Positions 44,754 to 55,372 of a DNA stretch of 64,000 bases are shown piece by piece. The DNA is from Bicyclus anynana. Taxonomy: Eukaryota > Arthropoda > Insecta > Lepidoptera > Nymphalidae. The translations under genes were made by a program, and so were the position numbers. The stretch is from assembly GCF_947172395.1 (NCBI RefSeq), contig NC_069099.1, forward strand, positions 12,095,740 to 12,159,739, in the 5' to 3' direction. Under the pieces are notes generated by a model, which saw only the letters and a list, made by a program, of their open reading frames with translations, had not been told where the DNA came from and did no database searches. Within the stretch, counting starts at the first letter, position 1. Every line of letters begins with the position of its first letter.

Positions 44754-45417
44754 AATTCCATATCTGATATTCCGTATACCTTTGACAAAGGTTGCGATCT
44801 AAATTCAGAAGTTTCAAGTTAACTTATACCTAAAATTTACGCTTGTTTTGTCCTACCTCGCTTTCTGACTAACGGTGCTTTAGACTGGATTTAAACAAAA
44901 CTGAATTATGCACTGAAACTGTTCCAACAGTCGCTTAAATTATATTATCTCCACTATTTATTCATCCTCGATACATCTAACTTCCTCTGGATGGTATGAA
45001 GTTGACTTTCTAGTTATATTATGTGATTTAAACTAGTTGGTTTCATTGTATATAACAAGTATGTTGTAGTATAAAATATGTTAGGACTATAGATGCGCGT
45101 AGAGAGGATACTCGTAAGTGAATGACTAACGAAAGGGATTAAAAAGGCTGGAATGGTATGGAAATATTGGAACAGAAAGGCAAAGATGAAAGCTGCTAGA
45201 CTCCAGTGTTATCAATAAAGGTCGAGAATACCCTAAACCGATACAACCGACAAAGCGTAAAGTATTGGCGAGAATTATAGAAGAAGCAAGGGAGATACGC
45301 AAGGATTGTAGTAAGTACGGGAATCAGGCGTGATGATATGTATGTTGGTATATGTAGGCAATTTTGTAGGTTTCCTGTTGTCATACTCCATAATTACTAT
45401 ACTATACTATACTTACT
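44754..45417. other. unassigned stretch
   Basis: No gene recognised. Confidence 0.4.
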
Positions 45418-45731
45418 ATAATTTTATAAATGTGAAAGTGTGTGTGACAGTCTGTTTGTTTGTTTGTCCGACTTCCCGGCAAAACAGAACGACGAATTGA
45501 CGTGGTTTTTTAAGTACACATAGTTGAAAGAATGGAGAGTGACATAGGCTACTTTTTGTTTCTTTCTACCCCCCACTTCCCTAACATGGGTAGGTGGAAG
45601 TTTGTAAGGAGCATTCCGCAAATGTCTAAGTAGAAAGCTAAACCTTGATATGCAGACTATTTGTGACTAACCGTGTAACCGTGTTACCCCGAATTTAACG
45701 CGGGCGAAGCCGCGGGCAAAAATCATACCTA
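45418..45731 (+). mobile_element. Helitron-like, third type
   Basis: ATAATTTTATAAATGTGAAA start, (GTTT)n at about 45452-45466, CGCGGGCGAAGCCGCGGGCA near the 3' end and ACCTAG at the end. The GCGGGC-GAAG-CCGCGG palindrome takes the place of the usual terminal hairpin. Confidence 0.5.
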
Positions 45732-46001
45732 GCGGATGAATGACATGAAATTGAATTAGTTAATCTTAGTAAGAAACAAGGTTATGATTTTGAATAGAAA
45801 CTAATTATCAAGATGATATTCAAAGTTTGTGATTGATGGTTACTTATAAAGACATGACTAGTCGAGTTTTATGCCAATATTATTAATTGTATTACTGGTG
45901 TATTACAAACAAGAAAAAATCTACGATAGTGACCAATTAAATAACGTTGGTAAAATCACATTTTTTACTTTGTCCTTCATAAAAACGGACAGTAGATCTA
46001 A

Positions 46002-46201
46002 TCTATACTAATATTATAACGCTGAAGAGTTTGTTTGTTTGTTTGGTTGAACGCGTTAATCTCAGGAACTACTGGTCTGATTTGAAAAATTCGTTCGTTG
46101 TTAGATAGCCCATTTACCGATGAAGGCTATAGGCTATATATTATCCCCGTATTCCTACGGGAACGGGAACCACGTGGGTAAAACCGCGCGGCGTCAGCTA
46201 G
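46002..46201 (+). mobile_element. Helitron-like, complete ends
   Basis: TCTATACTAATATTATAACG after A, ending CCGCGCGGCGTCAGCTAG before T. It is the plus-strand reference copy for the CGCGCGGTTTCACC type. 200 bp, non-autonomous. Confidence 0.8.
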
Positions 46202-46322
46202 TAAAAAATACAACACTTTTTTAAAACAAAGCATTTTTGGTTTTCGTTCCTGATTCCAACTGCGAAGATATTGAAATAGAAGTCCCTACCACCTACAATA
46301 TCTTCTAGTCAAGAGGGAATAT

Positions 46323-46400
46323 TACTTTCTAGGCTTGCGAGTTCCATTAAAGGCTGCATTATTGATTACAGCCAAGTGCTGGCCTAAAAACCATATAAAA
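46323..46400 (+). mobile_element. CR1/jockey-like LINE tail scrap
   Basis: CTTTCTAGGCTTGCGAGTTC, GCTGCATTATTGATTACAGC and CAAGTGCTGGCC correspond to the end of the LINE at 14900-15145. Confidence 0.45.
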
Positions 46401-46804
46401 AATCTATTAAACGTAAAGAAATAATACTTCATTAATATTCCAATACAAGACCTGCAATATTTAATACCCACATAAGAAATTCTGAGACGGGTTGAAATGC
46501 AATTGCACTTACATAATATATCTGCCAACGTAACCAGGAAAGGGAGGACTTTTCAAATAAAAGCTTCGAGCTTAGCACGCCCGCTCCGCCGTCCGAGATA
46601 TAGAAAGTGCCCGTAAGTTCTCGTAAATAGCTTTGAAACTTGTACTTACCTATATACAAGCAGATCTGAAGACAGCTGCTTAACAAGATGGTGAAACATT
46701 TTTATAAGGTTGCTATTGCTAAGTCTGAGTATCTTTTGACTATCTAAGTATTTTGTCTTTGAGTCTTTTGACACTTTTATTCCATCGTATACCAATCAAA
46801 TAAT
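46401..46804. other. unassigned stretch
   Basis: No gene recognised; overlapping minus frames of 68 and 84 codons (46322-46686) lack any family resemblance. Confidence 0.4.
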
Positions 46805-47195
46805 TATATAATTGCCGCCTTGACGTTCCTGTTCCCATGAGAGTAAGTAAGGGGATAAAATAAATCTGTAACACTTACAAATAGTTCGCATAGTTCGAAG
46901 AGCCGATGGACGTTGGGGTCCCAAAGTGCTAGAATGGCAACCCCACACTAGAAAGCGCAGTGTTGGTCGAATCCCACCAGGTGGACTGACGATATCAAGC
47001 AAGTCGCAGGGATTCGCTGGATGCAGGTGATGTTTGGAAGTCCCTACAAAAGGCCTATGTCCTGCAGTGAACGTCCATCGGCTAATATGATGATGATGAC
47101 TCACAAATAACGTGACTTTCTAATTGTAAAATATTTTTAGTTGCATAGTACCTACAACACTACAATCGTTAGCTCTTTATAATATTAGTATAAAT
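46805..47195 (-). mobile_element. Helitron-like remnant split by an RTE insertion
   Basis: 46805-46883 (GACGTTCCTGTTCCCATGAG, GGGGATAAAATAAATCTGTA) and 47103-47195 (AACGTGACTTTCTAATTG, CTTTATAATATTAGTATA) are halves of one copy. ACAAATA at 46877-46883 and 47103-47109 is the duplicated target. Confidence 0.65.
46884..47102 (+). mobile_element. RTE-type LINE 3' end inside a Helitron
   Basis: TTCGAAGAGCCGATGGACGT, CCCAAAGTGCTAGAATGGC, AAAGCGCAGTGTTGGTCGA, GGATTCGCTGGATGCAGGTG, a deletion, then GTCCCTACAAAAGGCCTATG and a (GAT)n tail. It lies within 7-bp direct repeats. 5'-truncated. Confidence 0.85.
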
Positions 47196-47604
47196 TAAAA
47201 TTTTATTTTAATTAATTTATATTACTGCAGGATATTTCAATTAAAAAGCACTTTTCAAAGGTGAAGTGTGTTTGTATTACATAGTTAGGATAGCATAACC
47301 TACTGAGAATAAAACTAGTTACTTTTTTAAAAAGATCACCGATTAAAATTGAAAACTTAAAGGAATTAACTATTTACCTCTGATTCTCCTCTTATTTCTT
47401 CAAACATCTTTGAAAAGGTTTTTTCATTATAGGCAGTGTAACAGAGCAATGTCTTTGAAAGATCAATTATTTGAACCACTTGATGTTAAGTGTGAAAACT
47501 ATTTCTTAAAACAAAATCTCGCAGGTCGTATATAAATAATATCTACCTGTATTTACACCGAAAACTGCCATAAATACAAAAGTACCTATATACTTAAGTA
47601 TTTT
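47196..47604. other. unassigned AT-rich stretch
   Basis: No gene recognised. Confidence 0.4.
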
Positions 47605-47880
47605 GACGGCCTCCGTGGCGCAGTGGTATGCGCGGTGGATTTACAAGACGGAGGTCCTGGGTTCGATCCCCGGCTGGGCCGATTGAGATTTTCTTAATTG
47701 GTCCAGGTCTGGCTGGTGGGAGGCTTGGGCCGTGGCTAGTTACCACCCTACCGGAAAAGACGTACCGCCATGCGATTTAGCGTTGCGGTACGATGTCGTG
47801 TAGAAACCGAAAGGTGTTTGGATTTCATCCTACTCCTAATAAGTTAGCCCGCTTCTATCTTAGATTGCATCATCACTTAC
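47605..47880 (+). mobile_element. SINE A 5' part, target of the BEL/Pao insertion
   Basis: Best-preserved SINE A head: GACGGCCTCCGTGGCGCAGT, A box TGGCGCAGTGG (47616-47626) and B box GGTTCGATCCC (47660-47670). The body runs to CATCATCACTTAC, where the LTR begins. Its 3' remainder is 55307-55372. Confidence 0.9.
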
Positions 47881-48413
47881 TGTTGAAGATTGTTTTAGTA
47901 TATAAGCCTGATTGTCTAGTATATAAGTTTGATTGTTACGTAATAAAGATATTTCCTTAAAGATAAGTATATAATAAGTATAGTATATACCAATTTGTTA
48001 GCTTTTGTATAACTAAAATAGTTTACCTTAGACATAAGCGACAAATAAACATATTATATAACAGGCTTTTTATTACCCAATAGAATAAGTTTAAATATTT
48101 GTTAGCTGTTAACTATGCAGCGACCTTGTAGGGACTGGTATATAGCTATCTTTATCTAGCGTACCTCTCTTTCATTCATATATATATCCATCCCACTCTA
48201 ACATATAAGTTTGTCTCGTTTGTACATTGTATTTTAGTTGAAATAAACAATAAGGATTGCGCACGCTTTACAGCTAATAAAACTCGGCTACACCGAGCAT
48301 TTGCACGCATTTCTCTCTCGAAGCGACAAGCGAACGCAACTCTACTAATCAAAAAATTACGTGTTTTATTTCTACGTACTCCCTGTGGTTTGGACCATCC
48401 AAAATCCACCACA
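47881..48413 (+). repeat. 5' LTR of the BEL/Pao element
   Basis: 533 bp, TGTTGAAGAT ... AATCCACCACA. Contains TA-rich stretches in the U3 part and AATAAA at 48242-48247. By eye it is identical to the 3' LTR. A hairpin CTCGG-CTACA-CCGAG lies at about 48283-48297. Confidence 0.95.
48242..48247 (+). promoter_or_regulatory. polyadenylation signal candidate in LTR
   Basis: AATAAA in the 5' LTR; the same position in the 3' LTR is 55135-55140, where it would serve the genomic transcript. Confidence 0.45.
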
Positions 48414-49242
48414 GTGCATGGTCCTTCGTACCGGATTCAACGAGCCGGCAAACATCAGTTGAAGAAAAGCTCAAGCAAGAGAGTGTCTCCGCGGGCAAGA
48501 ACCGAAGAGGAATCGACCTATCGCCGCTGAACAGGGTTCCGCGGGCTGGGAAGATCGTTCGGTTGGGCCACGGAACAGAAGTGACGTCAAGAAGTCTGCC
48601 TTAGTACGAAGAAAAGGCATCGACCCTTCGCTGCGGGTGCATTGAGGCGAAGCTCAGTAGTAGCTGCCGAAGACCGCGAGGCTTGTGGGGAAGATCGTTT
48701 CGCCGCACTACAGACTAAAGAAGAGTCAAGACCACAAGAACGAAGAGGCACCAATCGTCACTGCGGGTGCATTGAGGCGAAGCTCAGAAGAAGCTGCTGA
48801 AGACCGCAAGGCCTTTTGGGAAGGCCACTTCGTCGCGTGGAGAAGACACTAAGCGGTTCGCCGCGACTCATCTGTTCACCACCTAACGGTGTCAAACGGT
48901 GAACAGTGAGCTAACGCCTTAACGGCGGGAGCAGTATACCAGACGATACTGCCAGCTTGCCTTAACCGGCTATAAGTCTGTACCAGTCTGATCGCGCCAA
49001 TACGGTGCACGTGAGATAGGGGTCCTCCTAGTAGGCACAGCCGAGGGTGTCGGGCGTTCCTCCCGATACCTGAGCACTCTAAACCTCACGTGTTACCCTC
49101 TGTTGGGCGATTCCCACCTCACCTAATCCTCATTCCATCCCTGGGAGAGTGTGTCCTTCGGGACCCTCAAGCAGGACTGTTAGGGCTGATAGGGCAGTAG
49201 GGAATTAGGGACTTAGGGACGAGAAAACTCAAGACGAGTACT
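48414..49242 (+). other. BEL/Pao leader with an internal tandem repeat
   Basis: 829 nt between LTR and start codon. 48631-48706 and 48761-48836 are imperfect copies (shared CTGCGGGTGCATTGAGGCGA, AGCTCAG, GAAGACCGC), a 130-bp period. It is GC-richer than the flanking DNA and may fold; a packaging role is possible but unproven. Confidence 0.7.
48419..48436 (+). promoter_or_regulatory. primer-binding-site candidate
   Basis: TGGTCCTTCGTACCGGAT starts five bases after the 5' LTR end. TGG is complementary to the CCA end of a tRNA, as needed to prime minus-strand synthesis. The tRNA was not identified. Confidence 0.5.
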
Positions 49243-52200
49243 ATGGAGACTCGAAGCAAGAAGTCCAAAGAAAACACGAGCGATGAGTCAGGCGGCTCAT
49301 CAAGAACAGAAGACTCATCAAGAAAAGAACGTACAACTAGTACTGAAATATCGTCCGGTAATGAGAGAACAACCAGTTCCGAGGGGACAGATAAATCATG
49401 GAATACAGCACTGTCTTCAGGTACCGAAAGGTCAGATCGCACCACCGCTACTGGAGACACTCAAAGCACGATGTGCGAAAAATCAAAAAATAAACCAAGT
49501 GGAAGTCACACTTCGCAAACTAGACGCGCCGAATTGCAAGCCCGTATAGAACTACAACAAAGAGTAAGAGAGCGAGTAATCGCGGACGAAGAACTAGCGC
49601 GTGCCAAGCTAGAATTAATACAACTCGATTCAGAGCAAGAAATCGACCAAGACATAGACAATCGAGCAACAATAGTTCATGAATGGATGGATAAAGCACC
49701 ACCTACCTCAACTACAAACAATACCGACTTAAATCAAGGTATCAATGCTTCACTGCTATCACTATTATCAAAAGCAGTACTAAAACAAGATAAAAATGAC
49801 GACGCACCGAAAAAACCACCAACATATATGAGCGAATTGTGCTTTTTTGACGGAGACCCAATTAATTGGATACCATTCATTAGCCACTACAAAGATACCG
49901 CCTCATTCTTCAGTGGCATAGAAAATGTTGCACGCATTCGAAAAGCGTTAAAAGGACTAGCAAAAGATACAGTCAAATCACTACTGTATACTAGCACTTC
50001 ACCAGATATAATTTTAAAAGAACTAGAAAGAAGATTTGGCCAACCTACATATATTATAAAAAGCGAAATAGCTACGCTCGATCGACTACCACGAATGTCG
50101 GAAGACATCAAAGGAATAGGCGCCTTTGCAAGCGCTGTATTTAACAGTGTAAACACGATCAAACAATTGAACCGTAAAGAATACCTATACTCCACCGATA
50201 TATCTGACAGAATAATAAATAAAATGAGTACAATAGTCAGATTCAGATGGCAAGAGTACAAATGTACCAAAACAGATGAACCTATACTCAGTGTTCTTTC
50301 TGAGTTCTTAAACATGATCTCAGACCAGTTTGACGAACCGAGCTTTCGCTTCAAATCCAAAATCGATTACAACAAAGCAAGACCCACTGGAAAAGGAAGA
50401 GTCAACACTACTAATCACGAAGTAGAGTATGGAAGCGATGAAGACTCCAATTACGATAGCGAATTTGAAGAAGAGATGCGAATAGTCCTAGCTGCATCAA
50501 CTGTTGATGAAGAAAAATGTTTTTTATGTGAACAAACTCACGATATTACAAAATGCCAACAATTCACGAAAGAAAATATTAAAAAACGTTGGGAAATAGT
50601 AAAGAAATACAGGATGTGTTTCAAATGTCTGAAAATTAACCACCGGCACGTACAATGCAGATCAAAACCGTGCGGTAAGGATGGTTGTACAAGAACACAT
50701 CACGAGTTACTACATGAAGACAAATCGAAACCTGAACCAAACAAACTAGTTTCAGTAAACCACGTTGGAACTTCGAAGACCTTTTTGAAAATAGTACCAG
50801 TTGAGCTCAGCGGACCAAATGGCACAGAAACCGTGATGGCACTACTTGATGAAGGGTCAACCGTAACTTTGTTAACAGATGAAGTAGCCGACAATATAGG
50901 AGCTAAAGGACCCGAAAGAAGCCTATCAATCGAAGGCATAAGTGGTCACCAAATAAAAACAGAAAGATCAAGAAGTATCAATATTCGAATCAAGGGATTA
51001 TTTTCAAGACATTATGATAGCCTTCAAGCTCACACAATAAAACAACTCAACCTCATGCCACAGTCAGTAAAACCGGAAGATTTGGAAGACTGTCCGCACT
51101 TAGACGACATATCAGACCAATTGATATACGACGGGACATCACCCTCACTACTCATAGGCCAAGACAATTGGCACCTTATCGTTACCAGACAAATAAAAGC
51201 CGGCCATTCATCAAAGCCTGTGGCATCACTCACTTGCCTAGGCTGGATATTACACGGTTGTAAAACAGAAACACCAAAGCCCGTAGTGTTTGTCAACCAC
51301 ACAAAAGCAAAAGAACCAGAAGACATCAATAAACTAATAAAAAACCATTTTGACCTAGACTCATTAGGCATAACACAAAGAAAGCCGATTAACGACCCAG
51401 AACAAAGGGCTTTAGATATCTTGCAAAAAACAACTCACCGTCTACCTGAAGGAAGGTTCGAATGCGGCCTTTTATGGAAAACCGATGACGAAACAATGCC
51501 AATAAACAGAAGCAACGCCTTACGACGTTTAAAAGGACTCGAAAGAAAATTTACCAAAGACCAAAACTTCAAAATAAGTTACACTGAACAAATAAGAAAA
51601 CTATTAGATAGTGGATACGCTGAACTAGCGACTACAACACCAATCTCACCAAGAACGTGGTACCTCCCACATTTTGGAGTTACACACCCACAAAAAGGAA
51701 AACTAAGAGTTGTATTCGACGCTGCCGAACGTACAAACGGCAAGAGCCTAAACGACGCATTACTACCAGGCCCTGATCTACTACAATCACTTTTTGGAGT
51801 ACTAATAAGATTCCGCCAAGGCCCGATAGCAATAGCGGCTGACATCAAAGAAATGTTTTTAAGAGTCGTAATGCGAGAAGAAGACAGAGACAGCTTACGT
51901 TTTCTGTGGAAAGAAAACGAAACAGACGAACATCCAAAAGAATACCGAATGAAATCACTAATATTCGGAGCCACATCCTCACCTTGCTCGGCAATATTTG
52001 TAAAAAACCGCAACGCCGAAGATTTCAAAGAAAAATACCCCGAAGCCATTAAAGCGATAAAACGCTGCCATTACATGGACGATTATCTACAAAGCTTCGC
52101 AACAACAAAGGAAGCAATAAAAATATGCAATGAAGTAGATCTTATTCATAAAAGCGGAGGTTTCGAATTAAGACAATGGACATCAAACGAACCCGCCGTC

Positions 52201-54738
52201 ATAAAGAAATTCAATTCGGACAGCCCCGATAACGTAAACTTAGGGGATCAAGATAAATATGGTAAGACACTGGGCATGATATGGCAAACAAACAACGACG
52301 CCTTACGATTTACAGTAAATCTACGTCACACTCCAGATGATGTCATCAATGAAACACGACTACCTACAAAACGAGAAGTCACCAGTGCTGTAATGTCTGT
52401 CTTTGACCCTTTGGGCCTAGCAACTCCGGTTCTAATACAAGGAAAAACGTTAATACAAGAACTATGGCGAACCGATATAGACTGGGACGACCACATACCT
52501 TCAACTTTGAAAGAGCATTGGATAGACTGGTTAAAAAACCTAGATCACTTAAGAGATCTCAATGTGCCACGATGCACAAACTCCCATAACGAGGGGGAGC
52601 TACACACTTTCGTCGACGCAAGCGAAACCGTTTACGCTGCCGCAACCTATTGGAGAACAACCTGCAACAATAAAGTTAAAATCAAACTAATGGCTGCGAA
52701 AGCAAAAGTAGCACCGTTAAAACCGACATCGATTCCACGATTGGAACTACAAGCTGCATTACTGGGCTCCAGACTCGCGTCAAACATAGCCAATGAAATA
52801 GACGCCACTATACAACAAAAGTACTACTGGTCAGATTCCAGAACTGTATTAGCATGGATCAAATCAGACCCACGCATCTTCAAGGCCTTCGTCGCCCACA
52901 GATTGGCTGAAATAGAGGAACTTACGAGACCTTCAGAATGGCGATATGTACCAACCAAACTAAACGTCGCAGATGACGCCACCAGACAACTACGAAACTT
53001 CAACCATACCCATAGATGGTTCAACGGTCCTGATTTTCTGAAACATGAAGTCGCTGATTGGCCCAAAGACCACAGTCAACGCCTTCCAGAACCCACCGGC
53101 GAAGAAAGAACTTTAACGGCTACCACCACCACCAGCACACAGTGCATCGACCCATCGTTACCAGACGTAAAACGATTCTCGTCTTGGACACGATACTTAC
53201 GGGCATCAGCCCGTTTTCTCCAAAGCGTCAAACATTTTAAGGCATTAATAGAGAAACCCAAGACCGTCGCCGCAACCAAGCCCATAACGAAAGATCGAAC
53301 TTGGAAGCCCTACGAAAAAACAAAACGTCTGCAAACTTCAAAACAAATAAAAGAAATAGCAAGAGTAAATATAAAGATACCACCCGTATCCCACGAATAT
53401 ATCAAACTGGCCGAAAAGAAAATCATACAACAAATCCAAAACGACAGCTTCAAGACAGAAATACAAAGCCATCAGAAAAATAAGAAACTAAACAAGAACT
53501 CTCGCCTCAAAAGATTAACGGTCGTCTATGAAAACGACATCCTGTATTTAGAGACGCGCTTATCTGCCTCTAGTGGTCTAGCAATGTCCTATCGCAGACC
53601 TATAATACTCGATGGGAAACATTTAATTACCCGATTACTCGTCACCTACTACCACAACGAGTACAATCACGGCAACAACAACACCATAATGAACGAAATA
53701 AGACAAAAGTATTACATAACATCCCTACGAAGCACAGTGAAGATTATAGCGAGAGAATGTCAATGGTGCAAAACTCACAAAGCCGTACCTACAACAGCAC
53801 CACTTGGAGACTTGCCCGTAGAACGGCTACAACAAAAACAGTATCCGTTTACCTGTACCGCTGTGGATTACTTTGGACCAATTACAATAACCGTTGGAAG
53901 GAAAACAGACAAGCGATGGATAGCACTATACACATGCTTGACAACACGTGCAGTTCATCTAGAAATTGCGAAGACATTATCAGCAGACAACATGATTCTC
54001 ACTCTGAGAAGAATGATATCACGTCGGGGAAAACCTAAAATCCTGTATAGCGATAATGGAACTAATTTTGTTGGAGCAAACAAAGAGTTACAACTAGAAT
54101 ATGGCAAAATGATAGAAAAGACAGAAGAAAAGGGAATTAAATGGAAGTTCATACCTCCGGGAGCACCGCACATGGGAGGAGCTTGGGAAAGATTGGTACG
54201 TTCTGTAAAAACCGCACTAATCACCACACTGAACACCAGACGTCCTCAAGAAGACATACTTCATACTCTACTATTGGAAGCAGAACATTTAATTAACTCG
54301 AGACCGATAACAGAAATATCTCTAGACCCAGACGATCAAGAGAGCTTAACACCCAACCACTTTTTAATCGGAAGATCAAGTGACACCTACCGTATGGGAG
54401 ACTTCACAGACCACGAATTGATTGGGCCAGCCACCTGGAAAACCGTACAACGCCTCGCCGATCACTTCTGGAAGCGATGGCTTATCGAATACCTACCTAC
54501 GATAACGCCTCGGTATAACACGCAACAGAACGGGTTCCTCAATCCAACAGTCGGAGACATCGTCATAATAGTCGACCACTCACTTCCCCGTGGATCTTGG
54601 CCAAAAGGAGAAATCATCACTACCTATCCTGGACCAGATGGAAAAACCCGCATCGTAGACGTTCGAACAACCGCGGGCATCCTGAAGAGACCCGCTTCCC
54701 GCTTGGTGAAGATATCACAATCTTCTTCCCTGGATTGA
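49243..54738 (+). CDS. BEL/Pao gag-pol polyprotein, 1831 aa, intact
   Basis: A single uninterrupted frame. The start is the first ATG after an in-frame TAG at 49198. Domains in order: acidic, Ser/Thr-rich N terminus and a probable coiled coil (about 92-135); DUF1759-like Gag region (about 196-360, starting near MSELCFFDGDPINW); zinc knuckles CFLCEQTHDITKC (C426-C438) and CFKCLKINHRHVQC (C459-C472) with a further Cys/His group; aspartic protease LLDEGST with D536; reverse transcriptase with D867 (AADIKEMF) and YMDD at 944-947; RNase H-like region with D1125, E1168, D1198 and D1244/1245; integrase with H1471, H1476, C1506, C1509 as zinc ligands and D1542, D1604, E1649 as the catalytic triad; DUF5641-like C terminus (about 1741-1825). 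All listed key residues are present. It would be cleaved by its own protease and act in cytoplasmic particles before nuclear integration. No envelope domain. Confidence 0.95.
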   Translation: METRSKKSKENTSDESGGSSRTEDSSRKERTTSTEISSGNERTTSSEGTDKSWNTALSSGTERSDRTTATGDTQSTMCEKSKNKPSGSHTSQTRRAELQARIELQQRVRERVIADEELARAKLELIQLDSEQEIDQDIDNRATIVHEWMDKAPPTSTTNNTDLNQGINASLLSLLSKAVLKQDKNDDAPKKPPTYMSELCFFDGDPINWIPFISHYKDTASFFSGIENVARIRKALKGLAKDTVKSLLYTSTSPDIILKELERRFGQPTYIIKSEIATLDRLPRMSEDIKGIGAFASAVFNSVNTIKQLNRKEYLYSTDISDRIINKMSTIVRFRWQEYKCTKTDEPILSVLSEFLNMISDQFDEPSFRFKSKIDYNKARPTGKGRVNTTNHEVEYGSDEDSNYDSEFEEEMRIVLAASTVDEEKCFLCEQTHDITKCQQFTKENIKKRWEIVKKYRMCFKCLKINHRHVQCRSKPCGKDGCTRTHHELLHEDKSKPEPNKLVSVNHVGTSKTFLKIVPVELSGPNGTETVMALLDEGSTVTLLTDEVADNIGAKGPERSLSIEGISGHQIKTERSRSINIRIKGLFSRHYDSLQAHTIKQLNLMPQSVKPEDLEDCPHLDDISDQLIYDGTSPSLLIGQDNWHLIVTRQIKAGHSSKPVASLTCLGWILHGCKTETPKPVVFVNHTKAKEPEDINKLIKNHFDLDSLGITQRKPINDPEQRALDILQKTTHRLPEGRFECGLLWKTDDETMPINRSNALRRLKGLERKFTKDQNFKISYTEQIRKLLDSGYAELATTTPISPRTWYLPHFGVTHPQKGKLRVVFDAAERTNGKSLNDALLPGPDLLQSLFGVLIRFRQGPIAIAADIKEMFLRVVMREEDRDSLRFLWKENETDEHPKEYRMKSLIFGATSSPCSAIFVKNRNAEDFKEKYPEAIKAIKRCHYMDDYLQSFATTKEAIKICNEVDLIHKSGGFELRQWTSNEPAVIKKFNSDSPDNVNLGDQDKYGKTLGMIWQTNNDALRFTVNLRHTPDDVINETRLPTKREVTSAVMSVFDPLGLATPVLIQGKTLIQELWRTDIDWDDHIPSTLKEHWIDWLKNLDHLRDLNVPRCTNSHNEGELHTFVDASETVYAAATYWRTTCNNKVKIKLMAAKAKVAPLKPTSIPRLELQAALLGSRLASNIANEIDATIQQKYYWSDSRTVLAWIKSDPRIFKAFVAHRLAEIEELTRPSEWRYVPTKLNVADDATRQLRNFNHTHRWFNGPDFLKHEVADWPKDHSQRLPEPTGEERTLTATTTTSTQCIDPSLPDVKRFSSWTRYLRASARFLQSVKHFKALIEKPKTVAATKPITKDRTWKPYEKTKRLQTSKQIKEIARVNIKIPPVSHEYIKLAEKKIIQQIQNDSFKTEIQSHQKNKKLNKNSRLKRLTVVYENDILYLETRLSASSGLAMSYRRPIILDGKHLITRLLVTYYHNEYNHGNNNTIMNEIRQKYYITSLRSTVKIIARECQWCKTHKAVPTTAPLGDLPVERLQQKQYPFTCTAVDYFGPITITVGRKTDKRWIALYTCLTTRAVHLEIAKTLSADNMILTLRRMISRRGKPKILYSDNGTNFVGANKELQLEYGKMIEKTEEKGIKWKFIPPGAPHMGGAWERLVRSVKTALITTLNTRRPQEDILHTLLLEAEHLINSRPITEISLDPDDQESLTPNHFLIGRSSDTYRMGDFTDHELIGPATWKTVQRLADHFWKRWLIEYLPTITPRYNTQQNGFLNPTVGDIVIIVDHSLPRGSWPKGEIITTYPGPDGKTRIVDVRTTAGILKRPASRLVKISQSSSLD

Positions 54739-54762
54739 GTGCTTCGGGCTACCGCTTCGCAC

Positions 54763-54772
54763 GAGGGGGAGA
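54763..54772 (+). promoter_or_regulatory. polypurine tract
   Basis: GAGGGGGAGA directly before the 3' LTR (one C between), 24 bases after the stop codon. It would prime plus-strand DNA synthesis. Confidence 0.75.
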
Positions 54773-54773
54773 C

Positions 54774-55306
54774 TGTTGAAGATTGTTTTAGTATATAAGC
54801 CTGATTGTCTAGTATATAAGTTTGATTGTTACGTAATAAAGATATTTCCTTAAAGATAAGTATATAATAAGTATAGTATATACCAATTTGTTAGCTTTTG
54901 TATAACTAAAATAGTTTACCTTAGACATAAGCGACAAATAAACATATTATATAACAGGCTTTTTATTACCCAATAGAATAAGTTTAAATATTTGTTAGCT
55001 GTTAACTATGCAGCGACCTTGTAGGGACTGGTATATAGCTATCTTTATCTAGCGTACCTCTCTTTCATTCATATATATATCCATCCCACTCTAACATATA
55101 AGTTTGTCTCGTTTGTACATTGTATTTTAGTTGAAATAAACAATAAGGATTGCGCACGCTTTACAGCTAATAAAACTCGGCTACACCGAGCATTTGCACG
55201 CATTTCTCTCTCGAAGCGACAAGCGAACGCAACTCTACTAATCAAAAAATTACGTGTTTTATTTCTACGTACTCCCTGTGGTTTGGACCATCCAAAATCC
55301 ACCACA
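54774..55306 (+). repeat. 3' LTR of the BEL/Pao element
   Basis: 533 bp; offset of exactly 6893 from the 5' LTR at both ends, and no difference found on reading the two side by side. AATAAA at 55135-55140. Confidence 0.95.
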
Positions 55307-55372
55307 CTTACCAACTTATCTCAGGTGAGAATGTAGTCAAGGGCTAACTTGTAAAGAATAAAAAGGAAAAAA
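55307..55372 (+). mobile_element. SINE A 3' part, downstream of BEL/Pao
   Basis: CTTACCAACTTATCTCAGGT, then GTAGTCAAGGGCTAACTTGT and an A-rich tail: the continuation of the SINE interrupted at 47880, with CTTAC duplicated. Confidence 0.9.

Larger units (their letters stand above)
47881..55306 (+). mobile_element. complete BEL/Pao LTR retrotransposon
   Basis: 7426 bp bounded by 533-bp LTRs with TG...CA ends and flanked by CTTAC (47876-47880 and 55307-55311). Order: 5' LTR, primer-binding-site candidate, leader, single gag-pol frame, polypurine tract, 3' LTR. The integrase-last order and the Gag/RT/integrase sequence types place it in BEL/Pao. No envelope gene is present. Identical LTRs and an unbroken frame suggest a recent and perhaps still mobile copy. 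Confidence 0.95.

Noticed and set aside
49167..54236. minus-strand and alternate frames across the BEL/Pao element (up to 157 codons)
   Set aside because: Antisense or out-of-frame shadows of the gag-pol frame.
49243..54738. possible endogenous retrovirus with envelope
   Set aside because: The frame ends after the integrase C-terminal region and the 3' LTR follows within 36 bp, leaving no room for an envelope gene.
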